From assembly GCA_039105265.1 (NCBI GenBank), contig JAPFFF010000033.1:62001-126000 (forward strand): a stretch of 64,000 nucleotides of DNA, written 5' to 3'. This DNA is from Tritrichomonas musculus (lineage: Eukaryota > Parabasalia > Tritrichomonadida > Tritrichomonadidae). Below are positions 8,280 through 17,629 of this stretch, piece after piece. The stretch's first letter is position 1, and the number at the start of each line of letters is the position of its first letter. Below the pieces are notes generated by a model. That model saw nothing but the letters and a program-made list of their open reading frames with translations, was not told the origin of the DNA and made no database searches. The translations under genes and the position numbers were made by a program.

Positions 8280-10022
8280 TTAAGTAGAATATTGAGGAAT
8301 TGTGGATTTATGATTTTTAATGAATGATGTCACTTCAATTACTTCACTTTTTGTTAAAGGAAGTAAGCAATAATTGTTATCTTTTAATTCCTTTTCAATA
8401 TCAATAAAACTTGGTCTATCTTTTGGATCAAAATTCCAACATGAATTAATTAATTCTGTTGCAAAAGAAGTAAATGACGATGGAATTTCTGCCTTTTTTC
8501 CATTTCCAATTTGAGGAATTGTAATTTTGGGCATTTTTCCATTACTCAAGACAAAGAACAACAAAACACCGAAAGAATAAACATCTGCTTTTTCATCATA
8601 ATCTTCTTCGTTAACAATTTCAGGAGCCATGAATTTTTGAGTACCTAAACCACGAGTCATTGATTGCTCCTCAGTTGTCATTAGTTTAGAAATTCCAAAA
8701 TCGCAAATTTTAACAGTCAAATCATCAGTTATTAAAATATTTGATGGCTTTAAGTCACGATGAATAATTTTATTAAAATGAACGTACTTCATACCTTCAA
8801 CAATTTGATAAATCAATTTAACAATTTGAATATTGTCTAATGATTGATTTGTGACTAACTTATCTAAATTTGTTGGACAGTATTCTAACAATATTGAAGC
8901 AGGATTTGTTTCATCACTTAAAAATATTCCATATGCTTTTATTATATTCGGATGATTAAGCATATTTAATATTTCATATTCTGAAAGAAATTGCTTTAAA
9001 GTTGAGATATTTGTTTTACAAATTTTCATTCTTTTTAATGCATAGAATACTTTCTTAGCAACTTTAAATACATTTCCTCCACCACCAGAACCTATTAATT
9101 CAATTTGTTCAATATTGTTAATTTCTTCAGAATCAATTATTCTTAATTCTTTAAATGAAATATTTTTTCTTATGTTTAGATCTTGATTTTTGTTTGATGA
9201 TTCTTCTTTGATTCTTCTAATCTCTTCATCATGCTTTTTAATCATATCTTGAATTTTTTGCTTCAATTCATCGATTTCACTTAATTTATTCGCTAATATA
9301 TCTTCAAATTCTTTTGTTTTATTAATTAATGATGCTTCCAGTTGTTTTATTTTATCATTTAATTGTTTCTTTTCTGATTGATTAGAAGTCAAATTTTTAA
9401 AAAAATCAAATGTTTTATTTGTTTTGACTGGCTTTTCTGCATCTGCATTTAAAGTTGAAACTGGTTTAATTTGACTTACAAATGTTTTATTATATATGTC
9501 TGTTGTCAAAGTTGTAAAAGCTCTTTCAACATTTTCATCTGCAAGTGCTGATGTTTCAATGTATTTGATTTTATATTTATTGGCAAAAAGTTCTGCTTCT
9601 TCGGTTGAAACTACTCTTTGGTCCGTTAAATCTTTTTTATTGCCAACAAGAAGAATTTGACAGTTTGGTGAAGCTTCTTTCTTTACATCATTGATCCAAC
9701 GTGGGACGCTGTTAAAAGAACTTCGATTTGTAATATCAAAAACAACTAGAATTCCAAGCGACATACGAAAATATGACTTAGTTGTGGTATAGTACCTTTC
9801 TGCACCAGATGTATCCCATATAACTAATTGGACCGGATTATTTTCTACTTTTGTATTATATTCATAAAAATCTGCACCAATAGTCCTTGTGATACAAGGA
9901 TTGAAATCATGAGAAATTAAACGTGAAATAAGTGATGATTTTCCAGTTTCAGATTCGCCAATCAAAATGAACTTGAAAGAGGGAACAGAAGACATTTGGC
10001 TCATTAGAATTGTAATATTCAA
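8280..10022 (-). CDS. Rab-like GTPase fused to a protein kinase, 580 aa
   Basis: Three parts occur in one uninterrupted frame. Residues about 14-180 form a Rab-type small GTPase: G1 GESETGKSS, a switch-I Thr in TRTIGADFY, G3 WDTSGAERY, G4 GNKKDL and G5 ETSAL. Residues about 215-280 are a K/E-rich coiled coil. Residues about 303-565 form a complete protein kinase: G-loop GSGGGGNVF, ATP Lys in YALKRMK, HRDLKPSN, DFG, MAPE, and the C-lobe signature CWNFDPKDRPSF typical of tyrosine-kinase-like kinases. All main catalytic residues are present, so both halves look active. There is no C-terminal prenylation Cys, so membrane targeting must differ from ordinary Rabs. Starts at Met7 or Met10 are also possible. 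Inferred role: a kinase controlled by its own GTPase switch, perhaps on endomembranes. Confidence 0.88.
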   Translation of the reverse strand: MNITILMSQMSSVPSFKFILIGESETGKSSLISRLISHDFNPCITRTIGADFYEYNTKVENNPVQLVIWDTSGAERYYTTTKSYFRMSLGILVVFDITNRSSFNSVPRWINDVKKEASPNCQILLVGNKKDLTDQRVVSTEEAELFANKYKIKYIETSALADENVERAFTTLTTDIYNKTFVSQIKPVSTLNADAEKPVKTNKTFDFFKNLTSNQSEKKQLNDKIKQLEASLINKTKEFEDILANKLSEIDELKQKIQDMIKKHDEEIRRIKEESSNKNQDLNIRKNISFKELRIIDSEEINNIEQIELIGSGGGGNVFKVAKKVFYALKRMKICKTNISTLKQFLSEYEILNMLNHPNIIKAYGIFLSDETNPASILLEYCPTNLDKLVTNQSLDNIQIVKLIYQIVEGMKYVHFNKIIHRDLKPSNILITDDLTVKICDFGISKLMTTEEQSMTRGLGTQKFMAPEIVNEEDYDEKADVYSFGVLLFFVLSNGKMPKITIPQIGNGKKAEIPSSFTSFATELINSCWNFDPKDRPSFIDIEKELKDNNYCLLPLTKSEVIEVTSFIKNHKSTIPQYST

Positions 10023-10608
10023 AAAAATTTTTGATTCTCAGAAAAAATAATATGTAAACTATTCATATTTTTTATCAAATTTATAAACCTTTCAAAATAT
10101 AAAAATCTTATAGAAAATAATAGATTAAATTAATATAAATTTATTTTATTCAGTAAACATTTATTTTTATATATTTTTCTCTATTTTATATTTTATTTAT
10201 AACTATATATTATTTAAATATTGTTACATGTTAAATATTATATGCATCAAAAAATATTATTAAAATAAAAAAAACCAAAAATTATATATTGAATTGATCT
10301 TTCAAATATTCTCAAATAGAAAAAAAATTTTTTAACTTTTTCATAAATTATTTTTTTTATTATAATAAGATTATATCTATCTTTCTATGATTTATTTATA
10401 TTATATTATTCTATTTATATATCTTTAAGCAAATTTATTTTCCTCACAAAAGTACAAATATTTTAAAATTAATCCTTAATCTTAAAAGAGTTTTTTTTTG
10501 ATTATTCTATTATATAATTAAAAATTTTTGTTCAAAAATTTTTAAGAAATTTTTCAAAAAAATTTCATAAAAAAATTAATAAAAGTTATTTGACTTCATT
10601 TTTATAAA
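10023..10608. other. AT-rich divergent intergenic region
   Basis: A 586-bp gap between two divergent genes, so it should hold both promoters. It is almost wholly A and T. I could not fix an initiator (TCA plus pyrimidine type) with confidence. Confidence 0.5.
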
Positions 10609-11247
10609 ATGTTTATCATGTATTCGGACTTTTATGGATATAATTATGATGTTTATTTAAATATAATGGTTTTTTATGAAGAAGCTTTGAAAAAAATCTC
10701 GAAATTCATTGCAAAAGATGATGAAATACGTGTCTTTAAAAGCGGAACAGGAAAAATAAAAGTCGAAGAAGTCATATATATCGATGATATAGAAAGAAAG
10801 ATATTAATTAAAGGCAGAAACGAAATGAATAATTGTTCAGTATACATAAAAGAAAAAGATATCTTTGATTTTTTTACAAGTGACTATAAAAAAGTAAAGA
10901 TCATAGAAAAAATGGACAGTAGATTCGAGAGATATAAAATTTACAAAGAATCAGTGTCGGATATTATGATTAGAAGAGAAAGTTTTAGAATCTTAAGAGA
11001 ATATATGGAGAAGAAAAATGATAAAATCATTTATGGATTCAACGTTATATCAAACATCGAAAATAACGATGTAAAAGTTGTTTTCGTTGTTTGGTCATTT
11101 GTTAAAAACTTAAACGAAAAATTGTTTAAAATGTTGACAAACAAAGAAAACAAATACAAAGATGTAAACATCGTTGTATTTGGAAAAGGAGATGAATATT
11201 ACGAAGAAATTAAAAATTATGGAGGAATTGTAGGAGTTATTAATTAA
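10609..11247 (+). CDS. Hypothetical protein, 212 aa
   Basis: A complete frame rich in K, E, I and Y. The first 20 residues are hydrophobic and aromatic; Met21 (MVFYEEALKKISKFIAKDDE) is an alternative, perhaps better, start. The body alternates beta-like stretches (VEEVIYIDDIERKILIKG, VKVVFVVWSF, VNIVVFGKGDEYYEEI) with charged helices, which suggests an alpha/beta domain. I see no nucleotide-binding or catalytic motif and no membrane segment beyond the N-terminus. It is followed by a long T tract and the candidate structured RNA at 11336. Confidence 0.6.
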   Translation: MFIMYSDFYGYNYDVYLNIMVFYEEALKKISKFIAKDDEIRVFKSGTGKIKVEEVIYIDDIERKILIKGRNEMNNCSVYIKEKDIFDFFTSDYKKVKIIEKMDSRFERYKIYKESVSDIMIRRESFRILREYMEKKNDKIIYGFNVISNIENNDVKVVFVVWSFVKNLNEKLFKMLTNKENKYKDVNIVVFGKGDEYYEEIKNYGGIVGVIN

Positions 11248-11268
11248 AAATTCTCTATCAAAATTTTC

Positions 11269-11299
<31 letters not shown>

Positions 11300-11335
11300 G
11301 TAAGATTGTATATTTGAGTATTTAAGAAAAAAGCA

Positions 11336-11463
11336 TAAATCAGACATTTTAAGTTTGAAATTCATTTCTGATTTACTTCCATATACCTTCGGTTTAGAAG
11401 GCGAAGGTATATTTTGCAAATGTTCCATATTGCAGGAACTTCAGAGATTTGAACCTTTTTTGA
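11336..11463. ncRNA. Candidate structured RNA with three hairpins
   Basis: Three perfect stems follow one another. Stem 1 pairs 11336-11344 (TAAATCAGA) with 11367-11375. Stem 2 pairs 11382-11391 (TATACCTTCG) with 11402-11411, leaving a 10-nt loop. Stem 3 pairs 11422-11426 (GTTCC) with 11435-11439. On the plus strand a run of T follows at 11455, as a polymerase III terminator would. The region has no reading frame and is less AT-biased than its surroundings. The strand is not certain. On the minus strand the loop of stem 2 reads GCCTTCTAAAC, faintly like U5 snRNA loop I. Class unknown. Confidence 0.4.
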
Positions 11464-11464
11464 A

Positions 11465-11492
11465 TACTTTCATTGAAAAAAATTATTAATTG

Positions 11493-11529
<37 letters not shown>

Positions 11530-11614
11530 ACCACCAACAGTTCTAAAAAAAATGAATGTTTTTTAGGGTATTGATAAATATCAATTCATCAAAGTAAATA
11601 ATCATTTTTTATAA
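11465..11614. other. Intergenic spacer with 31-bp A run
   Basis: An A tract of about 31 bases lies at 11497-11527. Nothing else is seen. Confidence 0.5.
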
Positions 11615-12991
11615 TTATATAAATGTCACTTCCAATGATGGACAATCAGAGAATGCATCCTTATTTATTTTAGTATTTGAAGGAATTTTTATTTGTTTTA
11701 ATGACTCGCAACCTCCAAAAGCATATGCTTCAATTGAAACCAAATTAGGAGGAATAGTTACATTCACAAGAGTCGAGCAGCCATTAAAGGTATTTTCTTT
11801 AATTATTGTCATTGAAGATGGAATATTTATTTCCATCAAAGAGGAGCATCCGAAGAATGCTGAGGATCCAATTGAAGTGATTGGTGCAAAAGGAGGAATC
11901 ATTATTTCAATCAAAGAGGAACAGCCACGAAAAGCTCCACTTCCGATCAAAGTCAATTCTGATTCAATTGACACTTTTAACAAAGACGAGCACTCTTCAA
12001 ACGTGTTATTCTTTATTTTTGTCACTCTTTGAGGAATTTTCATTTCAGTCAATTTGCTGCATTCATAGAATGCGCCATCACCGATCAATTCCACTGATAA
12101 AGGAATTGGAAACTGCTCCAACAACGAACATTTTCCAAACGCATAAGATCCAATTGAAGTCAGACAGGAAGGAATGTCCATTTGACACAAAGAAGAGCAT
12201 CCACGAAATGCATTGTCGCCAATAAAAGAGACAGTGTTTTTCATTACTACTTTAGACAGTAATTTGCATTCTCTGAAGGTGTCATTTTCAATTCGTCTGA
12301 CCAAAGGAGGAATTGTAATTTCCTTTAATGATATGCATTCTCGGAATGCATAAGAAGAAATCACAGCAACTGACTCTGGAATTGTTATTGAAGGCAAATT
12401 AGTGCATTCATCAAAGGCATACTTGCCAATTGATGTAACTGAATAAGGAATTGTTATTTCAATTAATGCAGTACAGCTTTTAAAAGCGCCTTCTTCAATT
12501 GCAGTGATATATGAAGGAATTTCTATGTTTGCCAATGACGTGCATTTATGAAAAGCGTATTCACCAATGACACATGAAGATGGAGAAGAATAGCTATAAT
12601 TAGATGATGCACTTTCTTCTGATTGGAAAGTAATTTTAGACAAGTTTTTGCAGTCATCAAAAGCATGTGGACCAATTGATTTGACTGAAGGAGGAATCGA
12701 TATTTGTGTCAATGAATCACACTTACTGAATACTTTATATTTCAATACAGTCACTGAAGGAGAAATTGAAACATATGACAATTTAGGGCATTCGAAAAAT
12801 GCATAATCACCAATCGTCTTAACTGAAGGTGGTATTATTATTTGTTCAAGTAAAGGACATCCACTAAATATACTATTTCCAAGTGATTCAACATGTTCAG
12901 GTATTTGAAAATCAAGTATAGGACAATTGCTAAAAGCAGAATCGCCAATTGATGTGATTGATGATGGAAGATTTATTGTAGGAAGAGACAA
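11615..12991 (-). CDS. BspA-like LRR protein, C-terminal part of a split gene
   Basis: 458 residues made almost entirely of about 23-residue BspA-type (Treponema pallidum LRR) repeats, for example SVTSIGKYAFDECTNLPSITIP, repeated some 19 times. Such proteins are a large trichomonad family thought to act at the cell surface in adhesion. The same frame stays open upstream to 13078, where one TAG separates it from the frame at 13079-15331, and the LRR phase continues exactly across that codon. The ATG at 12991 lies in mid-repeat and is unlikely to be a natural start. I read 11615-15331 as one gene with a premature stop. No C-terminal membrane segment is seen. Confidence 0.7.
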   Translation of the reverse strand: MSLPTINLPSSITSIGDSAFSNCPILDFQIPEHVESLGNSIFSGCPLLEQIIIPPSVKTIGDYAFFECPKLSYVSISPSVTVLKYKVFSKCDSLTQISIPPSVKSIGPHAFDDCKNLSKITFQSEESASSNYSYSSPSSCVIGEYAFHKCTSLANIEIPSYITAIEEGAFKSCTALIEITIPYSVTSIGKYAFDECTNLPSITIPESVAVISSYAFRECISLKEITIPPLVRRIENDTFRECKLLSKVVMKNTVSFIGDNAFRGCSSLCQMDIPSCLTSIGSYAFGKCSLLEQFPIPLSVELIGDGAFYECSKLTEMKIPQRVTKIKNNTFEECSSLLKVSIESELTLIGSGAFRGCSSLIEIMIPPFAPITSIGSSAFFGCSSLMEINIPSSMTIIKENTFNGCSTLVNVTIPPNLVSIEAYAFGGCESLKQIKIPSNTKINKDAFSDCPSLEVTFI

Positions 12992-13078
12992 GCATCCAAT
13001 AAATGTAAATGATTTAATTTGCGTGATAGAAGAAGGAATTGTTACTTGTTCAAGATTTACACAGTTTTTGAAAGCACC

Positions 13079-15331
13079 CTATCCAATTGAAGTGACTGAA
13101 GGAGGAACTGTAATTTCTCTGATTGAGGTTTCAGCGAAAGCATAAGATCCAATGTTTTTCAATGAATTTGGAAGAGATATTTCCAAAAATTTACATCCAA
13201 AGAAAGCATAAGGTTCAATTGAATCAAAATGCGGTGGAAATCTAATATTTCTTAAGGAACGGCAATCACAGAATGAATGAGAATCATAAGAGGTCACTGA
13301 GTCAGGAATTGTCAATTTTTTTAATGAGTCACAACCATAAAAACAAAATTCACCAATTACTGTTATTGGAGACATAATTGAAACACTAATTAAAGAAGAG
13401 CATCCCTTGAGCAATTTTTTAGGAGTTATTTTAGTGCTGCAAAAGATTGTCATTGTCATCATGCCACAGAAAGCATAGCTTTGAATTCCATAGTCTTCTG
13501 AATCAACCGTTAATTGATTAAGATTTTGGCAGCCATCAAAAGCACCATCACCGATAAATGTAACAGAAGAAGGAATTGTTAATTGCCTCAATGCTTGACA
13601 ATTTCTAAATGCATATTTTTTAATCGTTTTCAAAGATGGAGGTAAGATTATTTCTTTCAAAAAAATGCATTCAGAAAAAGCTTCTTCGTCAATCACTATT
13701 AAATTTGGCGATAGAAAAACATGTTGCAAGCACCTGCAATTAGAGAATGCAAAACTACCAATTTTTGTAACTGAAAAAGGAATTGTAACACTTTTCAATT
13801 GCGCACAATAATAAAAAGCTCTTGATCCAATCTCAGTTATAGATGAAGGAATTATAACTTCTTTTAATGATTCACAAAATTGAAATGTTTCTTTTTCAAT
13901 TTTTGTCACTGAAGAAGGAATTGTTACACTTACTAAAGAAGTGCAATTGCAAAAAGCTCTTTCATCTATTCTTCCCACTGAGAATGGAATTTTAACCCTT
14001 TCTAGTAATTTTTGTGAATCAAATGTTTCTTGGCCAATTGAAATAACACATGGTGGAATTGCTAAATAAGCAGATACGCCATATTTAGTGGTCGTATCTT
14101 TATCCAGTTTATTGACAATCGTTAATCTGTCGTACACAGATAATGAATAAAAAGATTGGCCTTTTACTGAAGGAATGTTTCTATTCTGATGCCAAAGATC
14201 AACCATCAGATTCACAATTGTGAAATAATCAAAACAATACAGATAAAAGAAGGAAGCGTTTGCATCCAAACTAGAGTAAACATGATTCCAATACGAATAA
14301 TTTTGACATTGGATGATTGTGTAGATAAAAAGTTCATTTGTGTGAATGTCTTTCGATAATTGGCAATAGTTTTGTATGTATTCAGCTATGTCATTATGAT
14401 GGCATTTAATTGCTTCAATAAGATAGTCGTCATAGGTCTTCGTTTCAGGCTTCACGCCGTTCGATTCAATAAAATGAATCAATTCGGCATTTTTTGAATG
14501 AATTGAATAGTACCAAAGTAACGGATTCAATTCAACATTGTTCATTCTTAAATAATGGAAGATTTGTGTCGACCCAAAGAAGGCTGCATACTCAATTAGG
14601 GTTGTTGTGGTGTTTTCAATGAGATATGAATTCGTCTCAAAAAGTGAAGGTGAAATTTGAATCGTTAATGGAAGATTTGACTGGTTTACATACGAGATAA
14701 AATCATCAATCGCATCATTACGGATTAATGAACAAATATAGGAGTCATTTTCGCCTTCATGACGTTTTTTATCAAAATTGTGGAAAATATTCGAATCTAT
14801 CGATAATAGTTCATTCTCAATATGCTTGATCGTTTCTTCCTTAATAAATGGTTTGATTTCTGGAAAGAAGAAATGGCAGTATCTCGTTCCATTGGGCTCA
14901 TTTAAATTAAATATTTCAATACATATATTTTGATCAACAGTTATTATTTTGTTTTCAATAAGAAAAAGAAGAATTTTTTTGTTGCTGCTAAAAATACTGA
15001 AAATGTCGGCATTGGAAAAAATATGTTTGATTTCCTCCCCTAATTGCAATAATAGTATTTCGATCTTGGTGAAAAAAGATTGGCTACGATGATGCGTATT
15101 GGCAATACTTATTATCATTCGGAGAAAAAGTTCGTATTCTTGGCGATTTCGACGGATTCTTTTACTATGAATATATTGAAGTAAATCAAGAAAATCACGA
15201 TCATTTGAATCATCTTTTTCTAGAAATGAAAGAACATGTTCATAAATATCTTTCTTATCTAATATATAAATCTGAGCTTGCTCATTTAACATTTTTACGA
15301 CAAAGTGTATTATCCCCAAATTTTGTTTCAA
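13079..15331 (-). CDS. DUF3447-ankyrin/BspA-like LRR protein, 750 aa, ends at a premature stop
   Basis: Residues 1-400 form the trichomonad DUF3447-type ankyrin-like head (LIEYAAFFGSTQIFHYLRMNN, then LWYYSIHSKNAELIHFIESNG). Residues about 420-750 are BspA-type LRRs (IPSSVTKIEKETFQFCESL). The frame ends at a TAG inside a repeat; repeats resume in the same frame directly after it. The likely real start is Met1 or Met14. Its close relative at 49590-52486 has the same order of domains. The protein may be cytosolic or surface-associated: no signal peptide is visible. The stop may be a real mutation or a sequence error. Read-through is less likely, since trichomonads use all three stops. Confidence 0.75.
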   Translation of the reverse strand: MKQNLGIIHFVVKMLNEQAQIYILDKKDIYEHVLSFLEKDDSNDRDFLDLLQYIHSKRIRRNRQEYELFLRMIISIANTHHRSQSFFTKIEILLLQLGEEIKHIFSNADIFSIFSSNKKILLFLIENKIITVDQNICIEIFNLNEPNGTRYCHFFFPEIKPFIKEETIKHIENELLSIDSNIFHNFDKKRHEGENDSYICSLIRNDAIDDFISYVNQSNLPLTIQISPSLFETNSYLIENTTTTLIEYAAFFGSTQIFHYLRMNNVELNPLLWYYSIHSKNAELIHFIESNGVKPETKTYDDYLIEAIKCHHNDIAEYIQNYCQLSKDIHTNELFIYTIIQCQNYSYWNHVYSSLDANASFFYLYCFDYFTIVNLMVDLWHQNRNIPSVKGQSFYSLSVYDRLTIVNKLDKDTTTKYGVSAYLAIPPCVISIGQETFDSQKLLERVKIPFSVGRIDERAFCNCTSLVSVTIPSSVTKIEKETFQFCESLKEVIIPSSITEIGSRAFYYCAQLKSVTIPFSVTKIGSFAFSNCRCLQHVFLSPNLIVIDEEAFSECIFLKEIILPPSLKTIKKYAFRNCQALRQLTIPSSVTFIGDGAFDGCQNLNQLTVDSEDYGIQSYAFCGMMTMTIFCSTKITPKKLLKGCSSLISVSIMSPITVIGEFCFYGCDSLKKLTIPDSVTSYDSHSFCDCRSLRNIRFPPHFDSIEPYAFFGCKFLEISLPNSLKNIGSYAFAETSIREITVPPSVTSIG

Positions 15332-15660
15332 TTTTTTTTGAATTGATATTTGGCTTAGTCAATTTTTTTGAGCTTTTTATCAAATTTGGATTTGTGATTT
15401 TTAAATATGATAAATAATTTTAATTTTCAATTCTGATAAAATGTTAATTAATAATAAAAAAAATTTATCGTAGCAAAAAAAAGATATGATAAAAAAGATG
15501 TTTTTCATTCAAAAATTTAAACTTTTTGATACAAATCCTAATTTTTTATTCAATTTTTATTTTTTATTCTCAAATGAATTCGAATAATATGTTTATATCT
15601 TTTTATTAAATGGAGTAATTAAAAAAATATCATATAATAATACTTATATATATACTCAAT
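15332..15660. other. AT-rich spacer, no feature seen
   Basis: About 330 bp of A/T-rich DNA upstream of the BspA-like gene, presumably its promoter. I could not fix a single initiator. Confidence 0.4.
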
Positions 15661-16264
15661 TTATATATAATAATTATTTTGATGAAATATTAAACCTAAA
15701 ATAAGATATGCATTCACCATTACCAAAGAAAACGAGTTCCCCAGCTCGGCCACTGCTGTTATTTCCTTTTTGCGCCTGCTCTTGTGCTGTTCTTGGGATT
15801 TAAATGCCAAATTGAGCATAAACCCATTGAGTGAATCCTGAACAATCAAATGTATCAGGCCAGCACCTCCATATGTATAAGGACAATCTAATTTGGATCT
15901 CGCTTTTTCAACAATTCTTTCTCTTAATGTAAGATCTTCAGACCTAATGGGTTCTGGTTTTGGATAATCTAAAAATGATCCAGGTGACCAACAAAAACTA
16001 ATTGCTCTTTCACCGTCTGATAATGGATGGAATGCCAATGTATTGTCCTGTTGCATTAATATCGTATCCTCTTACGTAGCCATGGTCAAAACTGAGATTT
16101 GGACCTTTATGTTGATCGCCACAAAGACGAACTTCTCATTCACCACTTATTTCATCCACTCGATGATAAACTGATTGGCTTGTTACTTTTTCACGTGCTG
16201 GACAATCCCACCATCCACCAGATGGAGTTACTGTCAATACTTCACTGTTGCGATTTTCAGACAT
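15661..16264 (-). pseudogene. Decayed NlpC/P60 peptidase gene
   Basis: The minus strand from 16264 encodes MSENRNSEVLTVTPSGGWWD, then an SH3-like stretch (REKVTSQSVYHRVDEISGE). In changing frames there follow an NlpC/P60-like core (ERIVEKARSKLDCPYTYGG, the segment before the catalytic Cys of this family) and remnants such as KEITAVAELG. At least one in-frame stop and several frame changes interrupt it. NlpC/P60 peptidases cut peptidoglycan stem peptides; trichomonads are known to have acquired them from bacteria and to use them against bacterial neighbours. This copy cannot make the whole enzyme. Neighbours are unrelated. Confidence 0.7.
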
Positions 16265-16545
16265 TTTAAATAATTAAATCGCATCACTGATCAATAAACG
16301 AATATGCCACCCAATATTTTGAATATAGGGTTCATAATTCCATAATTTCTTTTTAATTGTTTTAATAAACTTTTCAAAATTTGGTGAAAAATGACAGGAT
16401 CAATTTTTTTATTTAAGGGCGTACGTCCAATTCAATGATCAGAATTCAATGAGATTTCTCAAATATTTTAATTCTTTTTGGAGTAAAAAAAGTTGAAGAA
16501 TAAATTATATTTTGGAGAAAATAAAATGTCTATTAAAGTAAAGTT

Positions 16546-16835
16546 CAAAACCCCCTAACGATAAAAAAACCCCCTAACTTTTTTAAAATTTGAGAGAAAA
16601 CTTTTTATAGATCAATAAATATTCATTCATTTTAATATATTTAATAATGTATTCAATATTATTTATGTATTATAATTTAGAAGCCCTGATTTTAACTTTA
16701 CAAAAACCCCTAACTTTTTTCCATATTTAAATTTAAATTCAAAAGAAAGTACTTTTTGCCATCAAAAAAGGCTAATTTGAGAGGGAAAAATGGTCAAAAA
16801 AAGTTAGGGGGTTGTTGAAAAAGTTAGGGGGTTTA
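16546..16835. repeat. Inverted-repeat element with AACCCCCTAAC termini
   Basis: The left end carries two direct copies of AAACCCCCTAAC (about 16548 and 16567). The right end carries two copies of the complement GTTAGGGGGTT (about 16803 and 16823), and one further partial copy lies near 16704. There is no coding frame. The layout is that of a small MITE of about 290 bp; no clear target duplication could be fixed. Confidence 0.6.
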
Positions 16836-16903
16836 TTCCTTTTCTTTATTTATAGATTGATGATATATTAAAAAAAAATATTTTTATGCATTATTTTTAC
16901 ATT

Positions 16904-17151
16904 TTAAGGTACAAATCCAGTACGTTTAGTAACCGCAATTTTTTTTGACATTCTCAAAGAATAAGATGACATGTTAAATAAAAAACGATTATTTTCATCC
17001 ATTTCATATAACATGTCATAATGTTTATTTAAATTGTAAAACAAGTGTCAAAAACAAACCTAGTCAATTTAAACTTTTTCAGAGACATGCAACCATTCAA
17101 ATAATAAACGTTCTCCTATTCAAAAAATAACGTACTGGATTTGTACCTTAA
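16904..17151. repeat. 248-bp TTAA-flanked MITE, copy 1
   Basis: Inverted ends GGTACAAATCCAGTACGTT and its complement are flanked by TTAA on both sides. The interior shares segments with the copy at 61124-61371, including an ACATGTTA/ACATGTCATA region, and that copy is in the opposite orientation. Both copies are exactly 248 bp counted with TTAA. TTAA target use is typical of piggyBac-type elements, but no transposase is present. Confidence 0.85.
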
Positions 17152-17629
17152 TTCAAAATTATTTTTTATAAAATTTTATCTGTCTAAAAAAATTATTGTT
17201 TTTTGATCGTTTAGGACAAATATCATCATTTTTGACCTAAACTTTTTCATAATTTGGAAGTATTGAAAGATGTATTCTATGAGTTTATTCAATATTAACA
17301 AGTTTACAACATTTTTGGGACGTACGCCCTTAATAATGACATTCTTGATCTTTATTTTACATTATGACATTATATTTGATGTGTCATATACTACATACAT
17401 TTAGTTATCTATCTCAATTAAAATTTCAATTGATATCGATCTCAATTAAAAACTTTTTATCTTGAAACCTAAAAATAAATTCATTAACATACAGATCTTG
17501 GCTGTCAGATGAATTATAAAATATATATTATAATATAATTTCTTTTATTTTGAAAAAATATATAATATGACCATTTATAAACTTTTTTTGAGAAAACTCA
17601 TAGAATTTACTCCTAAAAAAAAAACTTAA
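17152..17629. other. Intergenic region upstream of P-loop kinase gene
   Basis: About 480 bp, AT-rich. GGGACGTACGCCCTTAA occurs near 17320, and its complement TTAAGGGCGTACGTCC near 16415. These two sites bracket the two MITEs and may be the ends of an older inverted-repeat element spanning about 16410-17335. Confidence 0.5.

Noticed and set aside
11382-11411. Firm identification as U5 snRNA
   Set aside because: Only the loop is faintly similar; no clear Sm site in the expected place.
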